A stretch of 64,000 nt of DNA from assembly GCF_000300875.1 (NCBI RefSeq), contig NZ_AMSG01000006.1:82076-146075 (forward strand), in the 5' to 3' direction. Position numbers and translations under genes: made by a program. Positions 55,125 through 63,849 of the stretch are shown here, in pieces; within the stretch, counting starts at the first letter, position 1, and every line of letters starts with the position of its first letter. The DNA comes from Galbibacter marinus. Lineage in GTDB: Bacteria > Bacteroidota > Bacteroidia > Flavobacteriales > Flavobacteriaceae. Below the pieces are notes generated by a model, which worked only from the letters and a program-made list of their open reading frames with translations, was not told the DNA's origin and searched no databases.

Positions 55125-55849
55125 ATATAAATTGCCTAATCATAGACGATGAGCCACTAGCGATTCAGGTACTTGAATCGTATTTGAAAGAGTTTTCTAA
55201 TGTGGAAGTGGTTGGGGTTTTTAGTAATCCTATTGATGCTTTGCCTGCTTTTAAGCGGCCTGATGTTGATGTGGTATTTATGGATATTAATATGCCTAGA
55301 ATGAACGGATTGGAGTTTTTAAGGAATCTTAGTTCACATCCTTTAATAATTATAACTACGGCCTACAGAGAGTATGCAATTGAGAGCTATGAATTGGAAG
55401 TGTTGGATTATCTTGTAAAGCCAATTCCTTTTAATCGGTTTTTAAAATCATTCAATAAATTAAATGCTCGATTGTTGCAGTCGAAGGGTCTAAAGCAGGT
55501 AGGGGATTTTGATCAAGATCCTCATATCTTTTTAAAGGTCGACAAAAAACTGATTAAAATATTTTTAAGTGAAATATTGTATATAGAAAGCTTAAAGGAT
55601 TATATCAAACTCCACAGTAGGGAAGGAACTTTTATTTCACATAAATCCTTGTCAAGTATTAGTGAAGAGCTTCCAGCGGAGAATTTTATAAGGGTTCATA
55701 AATCATATACTATTGCTATTGATAAAGTGAAATCTATTGAAGGGAATCTTATTGAAATAGCTGATAAGAAAATCCCAATTGGTAGAAATTACGTCAAATA
55801 TGCCAAGGAGCGAATTTTAAAAGACAAAGGGAATTTTTTAACCGAATAA
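55121..55849 (+). CDS. LytTR-family response regulator
   Basis: 242 aa. A receiver domain (NCLIIDDEPLAIQVLESYLK; phospho-acceptor Asp in VDVVFMDINMPRMNG; conserved Lys in LDYLVKPIPFNRF) and a C-terminal LytTR DNA-binding domain (EILYIESLKDYIKLHSREGT, FIRVHKSYTIAIDKV). It is translationally coupled to the kinase and lies 39 bp before the MFS transporter, which it may control. Confidence 0.94.
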   Translation: MNINCLIIDDEPLAIQVLESYLKEFSNVEVVGVFSNPIDALPAFKRPDVDVVFMDINMPRMNGLEFLRNLSSHPLIIITTAYREYAIESYELEVLDYLVKPIPFNRFLKSFNKLNARLLQSKGLKQVGDFDQDPHIFLKVDKKLIKIFLSEILYIESLKDYIKLHSREGTFISHKSLSSISEELPAENFIRVHKSYTIAIDKVKSIEGNLIEIADKKIPIGRNYVKYAKERILKDKGNFLTE

Positions 55850-55888
55850 TATCTAAATAGAAACTATTAACTAAGTATTATATAACTC

Positions 55889-57214
55889 ATGACAACTACC
55901 TCTCAGAAATCAAACAGTCTAGTTCCTATGATGGTCATAGCTGGGCTATTCTTTATTTTCGGTTTCGTTACATGGATCAATGGAGCTTTGATTCCATTTA
56001 TGAAAACCATCAATGAACTTACAGACGCACAATCTTATTTGGTGGCTTCGGCTTCCTATATTTCTTTTGTGGCTATGGCTTTGCCTTCTTCTTATATTAT
56101 TAATAAGCTAGGTTATAAAAAAGGAATGTCTTTAGGACTAATTATAATGGCCATCGGGGCACTGGTGTTTATTCCAGCTGCGGAGGCACGTACCTATTGG
56201 GTGTTTTTAGCGGGTATTTTTATTCAAGGATTAGGAATGACTATTTTGCAAACTGCATCAAATCCATATATAACCATTCTCGGACCTATTGAAAGTGCGG
56301 CAAAACGAATCTCTATTATGGGAATCGCTAATAAAAGCGCTGGGGCTTTGGGATCTTTTATCTTCGGAGCATTATTATTATCAGGAATAGATGAAATTCA
56401 AGAGAAACTCGCTCTTGTGGATGATGCACAAAAGAATGCATTACTTCAAGAAATGGCAAACTCTGTAGTTCTTCCATATATTGTAATGGCAGTGGTTTTA
56501 TTTGTATTGGCACTACTAATTAATAAAGCGCCTCTTCCAAATGTAGAAGCTGATGAAATTGAAGAAACAGAAAGCGAAACAGGAGTGGTGAGGACTAAAA
56601 AGACAAGTATTTTCCAATTTCCACACCTATGGTTAGGAGTTTTAACCTTGTTCTTGTATGTAGGTGTTGAAGTGATTGCTGGTGATACTATCATATCTTA
56701 TGGAATCTCGTTGGGAATGACTGGAGAAGAAGCTAAAGGGTTTACTTTTATGACTCTTATGGCCATGGTAGGTGGTTATATTTTGGGTGTGATTTTAATT
56801 CCAAAGTACCTTAACCAAACTACTGCACTTAAGATAAGTGCTATACTGGGTATTGTTTTTGGAATAGGGATTATCAGTACAACAGGATTTACTTCAGTGT
56901 TATTTGTTGCTGCTCTTGGATTTGCAAATGCCTTGGTATGGCCTGCAATTTGGCCACTGGCGTTAAAAGGGCTTGGGAAATTTACCGAAACGGCCTCTGC
57001 TTTATTAGTGATGGCAATTTCTGGTGGGGCAATTATTCCTCCACTTTATGGATATCTAGTGGATCAAGGTAAAGCCGAATTAATTCAAAGCGGTGTTGAA
57101 CAGTCTGTCGCAACGGCTGAGGCTGCAACTTCTAGCTATTGGATCTTGTTCCCATGTTACGCCTTTATACTGTTTTATGCCCTATACGGTCATAAGGTAG
57201 GATTGAAGAAATAA
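55889..57214 (+). CDS. FHS-family MFS sugar transporter, probable GlcNAc importer
   Basis: 441 aa with 12 membrane helices. It begins with the typical MVIAGLFFIFGFVTWINGAL and has LQTASNPYITILGP, a glycine-rich loop and GANALVWPAIWPLALKGLG-type sequence (GFANALVWPAIWPLALKGLG), as in the NagP/GluP/FucP branch. Proton-coupled import of GlcNAc or a related hexose across the inner membrane would supply the kinase and NagB nearby. It could also take glucose or galactose. Confidence 0.88.
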   Translation: MTTTSQKSNSLVPMMVIAGLFFIFGFVTWINGALIPFMKTINELTDAQSYLVASASYISFVAMALPSSYIINKLGYKKGMSLGLIIMAIGALVFIPAAEARTYWVFLAGIFIQGLGMTILQTASNPYITILGPIESAAKRISIMGIANKSAGALGSFIFGALLLSGIDEIQEKLALVDDAQKNALLQEMANSVVLPYIVMAVVLFVLALLINKAPLPNVEADEIEETESETGVVRTKKTSIFQFPHLWLGVLTLFLYVGVEVIAGDTIISYGISLGMTGEEAKGFTFMTLMAMVGGYILGVILIPKYLNQTTALKISAILGIVFGIGIISTTGFTSVLFVAALGFANALVWPAIWPLALKGLGKFTETASALLVMAISGGAIIPPLYGYLVDQGKAELIQSGVEQSVATAEAATSSYWILFPCYAFILFYALYGHKVGLKK

Positions 57215-57240
57215 CAACCACCAATTAATATTGTATAGAA

Positions 57241-57270
57241 GAGCCTCAATCATTGATTGGGGTTTTTTTC
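57241..57270 (+). terminator. terminator after the MFS transporter
   Basis: GCCTCAATC pairs with GATTGGGG (one G-T pair) around ATT, followed by seven T's. Confidence 0.8.
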
Positions 57271-57319
57271 TTCTGAAAAAATCATCCTATAGGATGTAAT
57301 TGTTAAGTTAGTTAGGCTG

Positions 57320-57889
57320 TTACTTTATAATTATTTGGTGTTTGGAAAGTAGGGAGAGCGCGCCATGAGTCGAAAATATGGCATTTTTTAATATATTATT
57401 CTCAGGATTCAATTGTATATTTTTACATGAGTATAAATCGGCTTTTTCAAGGTTGGTGTTAAAGAACACTGCATTACTTAAATCACAATCATCTAATAAG
57501 GCTCCAGTTAAATTTGTATGGGAAAAATCTGTATGCTGGAGGTTACAATTTTTAAAATTAGTGGATTTAATGTCTAAATTTTCAAAGGATGAATAACTCA
57601 AATTACATCCTTGGAAATGAAATGAAAGTAAAAATGTAAGACATTCAAAAAAATGTAAACCAATGAGCTTGGTATCAAAAAAGGTAACATCTTTAAATGA
57701 GCAATTCTTAAGGTGAGCACCGCTAAAATCACAGCTGTGGAATTCACATTCTACAAATTGAGTGTTGCTTAAATATACCTCACTAAACTTACATTTTGAA
57801 AAGATGCAGTTATCGTACTCTCCTTTTTTAAATGCAGTAGTGCTGAAGTCTATATTTTCAAATTCTTGATCCGCGATAAAAGGATTCAT
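57320..57889 (-). CDS. pentapeptide-repeat protein
   Basis: 189 aa. Successive A(N/D)LXX-type repeats: CIFSKCKFSEVYLSNTQF, CDFSGAHLKNCSFKDV, CNLSYSSFENLDIKSTNF, TNLTGALLDDCDLSNAVF, which fold into a right-handed quadrilateral helix. Size is like Qnr/MfpA-type DNA-gyrase-protecting proteins, but many pentapeptide proteins have other or unknown roles. No signal peptide. Confidence 0.88.
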   Translation of the reverse strand: MNPFIADQEFENIDFSTTAFKKGEYDNCIFSKCKFSEVYLSNTQFVECEFHSCDFSGAHLKNCSFKDVTFFDTKLIGLHFFECLTFLLSFHFQGCNLSYSSFENLDIKSTNFKNCNLQHTDFSHTNLTGALLDDCDLSNAVFFNTNLEKADLYSCKNIQLNPENNILKNAIFSTHGALSLLSKHQIIIK

Positions 57890-57962
57890 GGTCGGCTGTT
57901 ATGTAAAAAGCCACGTTGCGATAACGTGGCCTTGATTATTATTTTAATAAATGTGGTTTGAT

Positions 57963-58565
57963 TTATTGGATAACTCCTCCACAGCTAATTCTTCCACCAG
58001 CATCACCACTAGGTTGTGAGGTGAAATCATCTGTTCCTTGGTGAACAATAACCGATTTTCCTAGGATATCCTTTTTCTCGTCACCACAACCGATACACCA
58101 TTGGTCGGTGTCGAAAGTGATTGTTCCGTTTCCATTCTCGTCAGCTTGGAAGTTTCCGATATCTCCTTTGTGGTATCCTTCAGAATCTCCCCACTTACCA
58201 TGTTTTTCAAAAGTTGGATTCCAGTGTCCTCCAGCGGAACTACCATCAGCTGCACTACAATCTGCATTTTCATGTAAATGTATTGCGTGTTCTCCAGGAG
58301 TAAGTCCGTCGAATACTGCCGTCATAGATACTTTACCATTTTCTTCTTTAAAAACTACGTTTCCGCTTACATTGGAATCGCTTTTAGATTCCATGGCTAC
58401 CTTAACCTTCTTTACTTCTTCCTTTTTCTCAGGAGTTTTCATCTCAGTAGTAGTACTTTCCGCACCGCTTACTGAGCTATCTTCCTTTTTACTGTTCTGT
58501 TTACAACTTACACCTAAAACGAGTATCGATGCTAGAAGTAATAGTTGTATTCTTTTTAAAATCAT
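57963..58565 (-). CDS. sodC: Cu/Zn superoxide dismutase lipoprotein
   Basis: 200 aa from the ATG at 58565-58563 (MILKRIQLLLLASILVLGVS), with lipobox Cys21. After a charged linker come the metal ligands: HAIHLHENADCS, GGHWNPTFEKHG, HKGDIGNF, VHQGTDDF, and GGRISCGGVI; the disulfide cysteines are present. It dismutates superoxide in the periplasm or at the outer membrane. Longer start codons upstream add non-family sequence. Confidence 0.93.
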   Translation of the reverse strand: MILKRIQLLLLASILVLGVSCKQNSKKEDSSVSGAESTTTEMKTPEKKEEVKKVKVAMESKSDSNVSGNVVFKEENGKVSMTAVFDGLTPGEHAIHLHENADCSAADGSSAGGHWNPTFEKHGKWGDSEGYHKGDIGNFQADENGNGTITFDTDQWCIGCGDEKKDILGKSVIVHQGTDDFTSQPSGDAGGRISCGGVIQ

Positions 58566-59168
58566 AGTATTTAAAATTAAATTATTTAGTTGTTTTAAAA
58601 TGGTTGTCTTGTGATATGCTACTTTGGGTTCTATTACCTTAATAGCGAGCAAATCTTCTAAAAATCAAATGTTAAATTTAATCTAAAGTAAGAAGAAGTT
58701 AAGAGTTATTAAAATTTCATAGGCAAATTAACGTAGTTTTCACAATGTAATAGCGTTAATTTTACTGATTTAACCAGGCATTTCTTAAGGCCAATTGTTT
58801 TAATTTAGGGGTTGCTAACATCTTTAATTGTAGTTATTTAATATCTTATTGGAGCTAAAATACCAATGTATAGAATTGTAGCTCGCCTTTATATAACTAA
58901 GATCATCTACCAAAAATGCGTTTTTGAATTTCTTTGATCTCCGATTTGTTAGATTTAATACCAGCAACATTTTAATAGTACCAGATTATTAAATAACCCA
59001 GTAACATAACCTGATTGTATGAATTCATATTGGCAATAGCGGTATTCCCACATTAAAGGTCATTAGTAAGGGATTAGAATCAGAAGTCTTGACAATACCC
59101 GTTTCGAATTAGGATTTGAACATAATTAAAATTTTCTATTTAACTTTAGCTTAAAATTAAATATTTCC
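58566..59168. other. intergenic, divergent promoters presumed
   Basis: About 600 bp between divergent sodC and the alcohol dehydrogenase gene. AT-rich. A short minus-strand frame (ending EIKEIQKRIFGR near 58913) looks protein-like but has no start and is too short to call. No RNA or repeat was recognised. Confidence 0.35.
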
Positions 59169-60179
59169 ATGAAGTATATAGTGTGCGAAGAACCTTCCAA
59201 TTTTAAATTAAAAGAAAACAACATCCCAGTTAAAGGCCCTGGTGAAGCATTGCTAAAGATTCATCGCGTTGGTATTTGTGGGACGGATCTACATGCCTAT
59301 GCTGGAAATCAAGCCTTTTTTAATTATCCAAGAATTCTTGGACATGAATTGGCTGCGGAGATTCTTGAGGTTGACCAAAACCACCAAGGTTTTAAACAAG
59401 GAGATAAGGTAATTGTGATGCCATATGTGAGTTGTGGGAATTGTATTGCTTGTAGGCGAGGGAAAACAAATTGCTGCTCAAATATTAAAGTATTGGGTGT
59501 TCATACAGATGGTGGAATGCAGGAGGTCATCACGGTTCGTACTGACCTTTTAATTCAAGCCAATGAATTAACCTATAATGAAATGGCAATTGTTGAGCCA
59601 CTAGCTATTGGAGCGCACGCACTCAGAAGGTCCAATGTCCAAAAAGAGGATTTTATAGTTGTTATTGGCTGTGGACCTATAGGAATTGGGCTTATGAAAC
59701 TCGCTCAAATCATTGGTGCCCATGTCATTGCATTAGATGTGAATAAGGATCGTTTGCGTTATGTGGTTGATCAAATTGGAGTACAACATGCTTTTAACGT
59801 CTTGGAAGATCCAGTTAGTCAAATTTCTGACTTGACTAATACAGATATGGCTACTGCGGTATTCGATGCTACAGGTAACAAAAGAGCTTTAGAAGCTGGA
59901 ATTGATTATATGGCACATGGAGGAGAATTTATATTAGTTGGTCTTTCAAAAGAGGACCTCTGTTACTCTCATCCTAAAATACATGCCAAGGAAACTACTC
60001 TCAAATGTAGTCGTAATGCTACCGTAGAAGACTTTGAATTTGTAATAAAGCATTTGAAAGAATTTCCAACGGATTCCTTTGTCACTCATCAGGTTCATTT
60101 TTCAGAAATGATTTCTAATTTTGATTCCTGGTTAGACCCTAAAACAGGGGTTATTAAGGCGATGGTTAATTTTGATTGA
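59169..60179 (+). CDS. zinc-dependent alcohol dehydrogenase (MDR family)
   Basis: 336 aa. Catalytic zinc ligands in GICGTDLHAYAG and GHELAAEI; structural zinc cysteines in CGNCIACRRGKTNCC; NAD-binding VVIGCGPIGIGLMKLAQ. It resembles sugar-acid or polyol dehydrogenases such as L-galactonate, L-gulonate or threonine/sorbitol types. It stands alone, so the substrate is open. Confidence 0.88.
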   Translation: MKYIVCEEPSNFKLKENNIPVKGPGEALLKIHRVGICGTDLHAYAGNQAFFNYPRILGHELAAEILEVDQNHQGFKQGDKVIVMPYVSCGNCIACRRGKTNCCSNIKVLGVHTDGGMQEVITVRTDLLIQANELTYNEMAIVEPLAIGAHALRRSNVQKEDFIVVIGCGPIGIGLMKLAQIIGAHVIALDVNKDRLRYVVDQIGVQHAFNVLEDPVSQISDLTNTDMATAVFDATGNKRALEAGIDYMAHGGEFILVGLSKEDLCYSHPKIHAKETTLKCSRNATVEDFEFVIKHLKEFPTDSFVTHQVHFSEMISNFDSWLDPKTGVIKAMVNFD

Positions 60180-60575
60180 TTATTCTTCAAATCTTAGTAA
60201 CCATTTTCGGAAAGAATCCTTGCCATACAAAAATCGATTTGTACTATAAACCTACCTTCTTTGGGTACATAGGCTATAATTTTTTCGGATCATTTGGTCG
60301 ACTTAATTTTATGCTGTAACAATCACAGACATGATACTTGTTTCAATAAGTACGTCTTATGTCTAAAATCTGCAACTCGTAATTATAGTTTTTTAAAAGT
60401 GAAATTCTTTATCTAGTAGAGCAGCTGAGATTTTCAATTTTAGCTCTAACGGGTGCAATGATGCTACTTTTGACTTATAGAAGTATTAACCACAAATTAA
60501 ATTTAGTAATTTTATGGTTGGTTGTCTATAATACATCAAAGTAAAAAACAGGTTAGTTTAAAATCAATTGTGAAC
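60180..60575. other. intergenic, no gene seen
   Basis: About 400 bp, AT-rich, between the dehydrogenase and the Crp/Fnr regulator. No coding or structural signal was recognised; it must contain the regulator's promoter. Confidence 0.35.
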
Positions 60576-61154
60576 ATGTTTGAATTTCTTCAAAATAAGA
60601 TTAATGATACCATAATTATTTCAGATCAAGAATTTGAACATGCCAAAACCTTTTTCATGCCTAAAAAACTCCGAAGAAAAAGGTTCCTTCTACAGGAAGG
60701 CGATCCTTGTGTCTATACTTGTTTTGTTGAAAAGGGACTATTAAGGAGCTTTAGAATAGATGACAAAGGAAACGAACATATCCTTCAATTTGGTATGCAA
60801 GGATGGTGGGTAGCCGATCTATATAGTTTTCTGACAGGTGAAGCCTCCGAGTATAATATTGAAGCTCTTGAAGATAGCGAGTTACTTTTGATTACTAAAC
60901 CCTCCTGGGATCAGCTTTTAAGTGAACTACCCGTATTAGAGCGTTATTTCAGAATTCTCATTCAAAACAACCTGATTGCTACCCAGAACAGATTAATGAG
61001 AAACATGACCATTACTGCCGAGCAACGGTACACTAATTTACTTAGTGAATTCCCTGGCATTTCACAACGGGTGCCTCAGCATATGATAGCCTCATATATC
61101 GGGGTTACCCGAGAAACACTTAGTCGCTTACGCAGCCAAATTAGTCACCAATAA
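60576..61154 (+). CDS. Crp/Fnr-family transcriptional regulator
   Basis: 192 aa from the ATG at 60576 (MFEFLQNKINDTIIISDQEF). The N-terminal cyclic-nucleotide-binding fold is present (RRKRFLLQEGDPCVYTCFVE, GWWVADLYSFLTGEASEYNI). The C-terminal winged helix has QHMIASYIGVTRETLSRLRS, whose RE...R pattern matches the recognition helix of E. coli CRP that reads TGTGA. There is no Fnr-type N-terminal cysteine cluster. It lies upstream of yceI, whose promoter region has a matching palindrome. Confidence 0.9.
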   Translation: MFEFLQNKINDTIIISDQEFEHAKTFFMPKKLRRKRFLLQEGDPCVYTCFVEKGLLRSFRIDDKGNEHILQFGMQGWWVADLYSFLTGEASEYNIEALEDSELLLITKPSWDQLLSELPVLERYFRILIQNNLIATQNRLMRNMTITAEQRYTNLLSEFPGISQRVPQHMIASYIGVTRETLSRLRSQISHQ

Positions 61155-61273
61155 GACCCAATCAGAGCTTTGTCGAGGTAGTTTAATTAGCAAAAAAACA
61201 TTTACAAAACCCATGTAAGTATTGTCTTCGCTTTGGTTTATCCACTGCATTTAAGAATCTCTTAAGTTTTAAG

Positions 61274-61289
61274 TGTGACATAGGTCACG
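61274..61289 (+). promoter_or_regulatory. CRP-like operator upstream of yceI
   Basis: TGTGA-CATAGG-TCACG: a near-perfect match to the CRP half-site pair TGTGA-N6-TCACA. It is centred about 22 bp upstream of the -33 element of the yceI promoter and 120 bp after the Crp/Fnr gene. Confidence 0.6.
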
Positions 61290-61310
61290 CTCATTTCATA
61301 TCATAGGTCA

Positions 61311-61341
61311 TTGGCTAGGAGGTTCTATGAGTCTAAATTTG
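61311..61341 (+). promoter_or_regulatory. yceI operon promoter
   Basis: TTG at 61311-61313, 20 bp spacer, TAAATTTG at 61334-61341: a full match to the Bacteroidota promoter consensus. The yceI ATG follows 35 bp downstream. Confidence 0.75.
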
Positions 61342-61376
61342 TAGTATAAATTAATAATCATTAAAACATTTATATT

Positions 61377-61904
61377 ATGGCAATTTCAAAATGGACTATC
61401 GACCCAACACACAGTGAAGTAACTTTTAAAGTGAAACACCTTATGATTTCAACGGTAACTGGAAGATTTAAAGTATTTGAGGGATCGCTTGAGTCAGTGG
61501 ATGATGGGTTTGAAAATTTAAAAAACATAGAATTCACAGCAGATATAGAATCTATTGACACTAACAATGATCAACGTGACGAACATTTACGTTCTTCTGA
61601 TTTCTTTGCTAATGATGAGCATCCTAAATTGACCTTTAAAGCAGCAGAATTCGACGTGAAAAACGATACACTTCAAGGTGAATTAACTATGAGAGGAATC
61701 ACTAAACCAATCACACTCGATGTCGATTTCGGTGGGGTTGTAGTTGATCCTTATGGACAAACTAAAGCAGGATTAACGGTTAATGGGAAAATTAGTCGTA
61801 AAGATTTTGGATTGACTTGGAATGATGTTACCGAGGCTGGAAGCGTTGTTGTTAGTGATCAGGTAAGACTGAATTTAGAGGTTCAGTTTGTAAAACAAGC
61901 GTAA
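61377..61904 (+). CDS. YceI-family lipid-binding protein
   Basis: 175 aa. Typical YceI opening SKWTIDPTHSEVTFKVKHLM, then RDEHLRSSDFFANDEHPKLT and KISRKDFGLTWNDV near the end. The fold is a lipocalin-like barrel that binds isoprenoids. No signal peptide is seen, so this is the cytoplasmic subgroup. First gene of a likely stress-related operon controlled by the upstream Crp/Fnr protein. Confidence 0.93.
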   Translation: MAISKWTIDPTHSEVTFKVKHLMISTVTGRFKVFEGSLESVDDGFENLKNIEFTADIESIDTNNDQRDEHLRSSDFFANDEHPKLTFKAAEFDVKNDTLQGELTMRGITKPITLDVDFGGVVVDPYGQTKAGLTVNGKISRKDFGLTWNDVTEAGSVVVSDQVRLNLEVQFVKQA

Positions 61905-61913
61905 CATTACTAC

Positions 61914-61954
61914 AGCAATCCTGGAAATGAAAATAAAAAAGTTCCAGGATTGCT
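61914..61954 (+). terminator. 13-bp hairpin between yceI and the next gene
   Basis: AGCAATCCTGGAA pairs perfectly with TTCCAGGATTGCT. The following sequence (CTTAATTC) has no long T-run, so this may be a partial terminator or mRNA-stabilising hairpin that lowers downstream expression. Confidence 0.65.
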
Positions 61955-61969
61955 CTTAATTCATTCTCA

Positions 61970-62419
61970 ATGAAGCCCAAGACAATTACAATCATAGGAG
62001 AATATGAGAATTTTCCCCAAATACTGTTAGAGGATTTAATAGCTCAAGATCTTCAGTTACTTTTCATATCCGCAGGACAGCAAAAGGATGCAAGGTTTAT
62101 AGAAAAATTCGACGAATTAGAAACACTCGCAGAACTTGAGTTTATTAGTTGTGAAAAACAAGCATGTTGGGAAGCGGATGTAATTATACTTTATAATCCA
62201 TCCGTAATTCAATCTAAGATACTAGAAAGAATAAGGGAAGTAGCTACTCAAAAGACAATATTGATCATTAGTACACAATCAACTACTATCAATTTTAAAG
62301 CATTACTGCCACATTCAAAAGTAATTGAAATTCAGGAAAAAGAGATTAAAGAAGATACTCTTAATACCTATTTTTCTTTAGGGGAAAAGAAAGTCTCTAC
62401 CCCCTTAGATTCCCATTAA
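61970..62419 (+). CDS. small Rossmann-like hypothetical protein
   Basis: 149 aa. The pattern of a strand (TITIIGEYENFPQILLEDLI), LQLLFISAGQQKD, EADVIILYNPSVIQSKILER and TILIISTQSTTINFKALL resembles a NAD(P)-binding-type alpha/beta fold, but a glycine-rich loop is missing. Not recognised. Same strand as its neighbours, 13 bp before the DsbA-type gene. Confidence 0.6.
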   Translation: MKPKTITIIGEYENFPQILLEDLIAQDLQLLFISAGQQKDARFIEKFDELETLAELEFISCEKQACWEADVIILYNPSVIQSKILERIREVATQKTILIISTQSTTINFKALLPHSKVIEIQEKEIKEDTLNTYFSLGEKKVSTPLDSH

Positions 62420-62432
62420 AATATAAATAACT

Positions 62433-63134
62433 ATGGAAATTAAAATTTGGTCTGACGTAAGATGCCCCTTTTGCTATATAGGTAAAAGGAAATTCGAAAT
62501 GGCATTAGAGGAATTTAAGCATAAGGACAATTTAAAGATAACTTGGAAGAGTTTTCAACTTGATCCTAACCTTAAAACAGATCCATCGATGAGTACCTTG
62601 AATTATTTTGTAGATACTAAGGGTGTCTCTATCGATCAAGCTAAGCAAATGTTAGGTGGTGCAACACAAATGGGCGCAGAAGTTGGGCTAAGGCTCGATT
62701 TTGAAAATTCAGTTTTAGCAAACTCATTTAATGCCCATCGTCTTATCCAAATGGCAAAATCAAAAGACTTAGGCAATGAGATAGAAGAAGCTCTTTTTAA
62801 GGCGCATCTTGAGCAAGGAAAAAACATTGATAGTCATGATGAGCTGATACGTATTGGAAGTTCCATAGGAATGGATGCTGAGGAAATTAAAAGGATGCTT
62901 AGTTCAGAAGACTTCTCATATCAGGTTAAGCAAGATGAGCTTGAGGCTAGAAATATTGGGGTAAGAGGAGTACCTTTTTTTGTGCTAAATGATAGATTCG
63001 CAGTATCAGGAGCACAATCTTCAGAGATGTTTCTTCAGACACTCGACAAGGCTTGGGAAGAATTTTCTAAAAGTAAAAGCGAACTGGAAATAACCGGCGG
63101 AGCATCGTGTTCTACCGATGGAATTTGTGACTAA
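62433..63134 (+). CDS. DsbA-family oxidoreductase, FrnE-like
   Basis: 233 aa, cytoplasmic. A thioredoxin fold with CPFC at the active site (KIWSDVRCPFCYIGKRKFE) and the helical insertion typical of FrnE (LRLDFENSVLANSFNAHRLI). The cis-Pro loop is IGVRGVPFFVLNDRFAV, followed by SGAQSSEMFL. Such proteins act in thiol-disulfide exchange and oxidative stress. The C-terminus carries two extra cysteines (GASCSTDGICD). Confidence 0.92.
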   Translation: MEIKIWSDVRCPFCYIGKRKFEMALEEFKHKDNLKITWKSFQLDPNLKTDPSMSTLNYFVDTKGVSIDQAKQMLGGATQMGAEVGLRLDFENSVLANSFNAHRLIQMAKSKDLGNEIEEALFKAHLEQGKNIDSHDELIRIGSSIGMDAEEIKRMLSSEDFSYQVKQDELEARNIGVRGVPFFVLNDRFAVSGAQSSEMFLQTLDKAWEEFSKSKSELEITGGASCSTDGICD

Positions 63135-63148
63135 CAAAAATAAATATT

Positions 63149-63802
63149 ATGAAAATAGCAGTAATTGGCGCTACAGGATTTGTAGGCGCAGAGGTGTTGA
63201 AAGAAGCTCTTGATCGCAAACATACAGTGGTTGCAATAGCTAGAAACACTGATAAAATCGAAATTAACAACGACCTTCTTACCAAAAAGGCCGTTGATGT
63301 GAAAAACATAGATGAATTGGCTCAGGCGGTATCTGGGAGTGATGTTGTAATAAGTGCCTTTAATCCAGGATGGACCAATCCAAATATATATGATGAATTC
63401 CTCGAAGGTTCAAACGCCATTCAGCAGGCCGTAAAGGATTCAGGGGTTAAACGTCTTATAGTAGTTGGGGGAGCTGGTAGCTTGTACCTAGACCAGAATA
63501 CCAAGGTGATCGATGATCCTAATTTCCCTGCAGCTATTAAACCAGGAGCTATGGCTGCTTCTGAGTATCTTGATGTCTTAAAAAAAGAAGAAGATTTGGA
63601 GTGGACCTTTTTTAGCCCAGCCTTAGCAATGGCTCCTGGAAAACCACAAGAACGTAAAAATACCTATCGAAAAGGGTTAGAAAACCCAGTTTTTGATAAG
63701 CAAGGTAAAAGTGAGTTGTCCGTACAGGATACCGCGGTTGTCCTGGTAGATGAAGCAGAAAATGCCGCTCATGTAAGAGAGCGATTTACGGCAGCCTATT
63801 AA
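63149..63802 (+). CDS. NAD(P)H-binding atypical short-chain dehydrogenase
   Basis: 217 aa. The glycine-rich loop IAVIGATGFVGAEVLKEALD and VVAIARNTDKI define an NmrA/atypical SDR fold. SGVKRLIVVGGAGSLYLD-type sequence (DSGVKRLIVVGGAGSLYL) and FSPALAMAPGKPQERKN follow. Members include flavin reductases and quinone-related redox sensors; the substrate is unknown. It ends the yceI cluster, 14 bp after the DsbA-type gene. Confidence 0.9.
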   Translation: MKIAVIGATGFVGAEVLKEALDRKHTVVAIARNTDKIEINNDLLTKKAVDVKNIDELAQAVSGSDVVISAFNPGWTNPNIYDEFLEGSNAIQQAVKDSGVKRLIVVGGAGSLYLDQNTKVIDDPNFPAAIKPGAMAASEYLDVLKKEEDLEWTFFSPALAMAPGKPQERKNTYRKGLENPVFDKQGKSELSVQDTAVVLVDEAENAAHVRERFTAAY

Positions 63803-63849
63803 AATGATTTTAAGTGGAAGTGGAGAATTGGTAAAAGAGTGGGAGGTTG

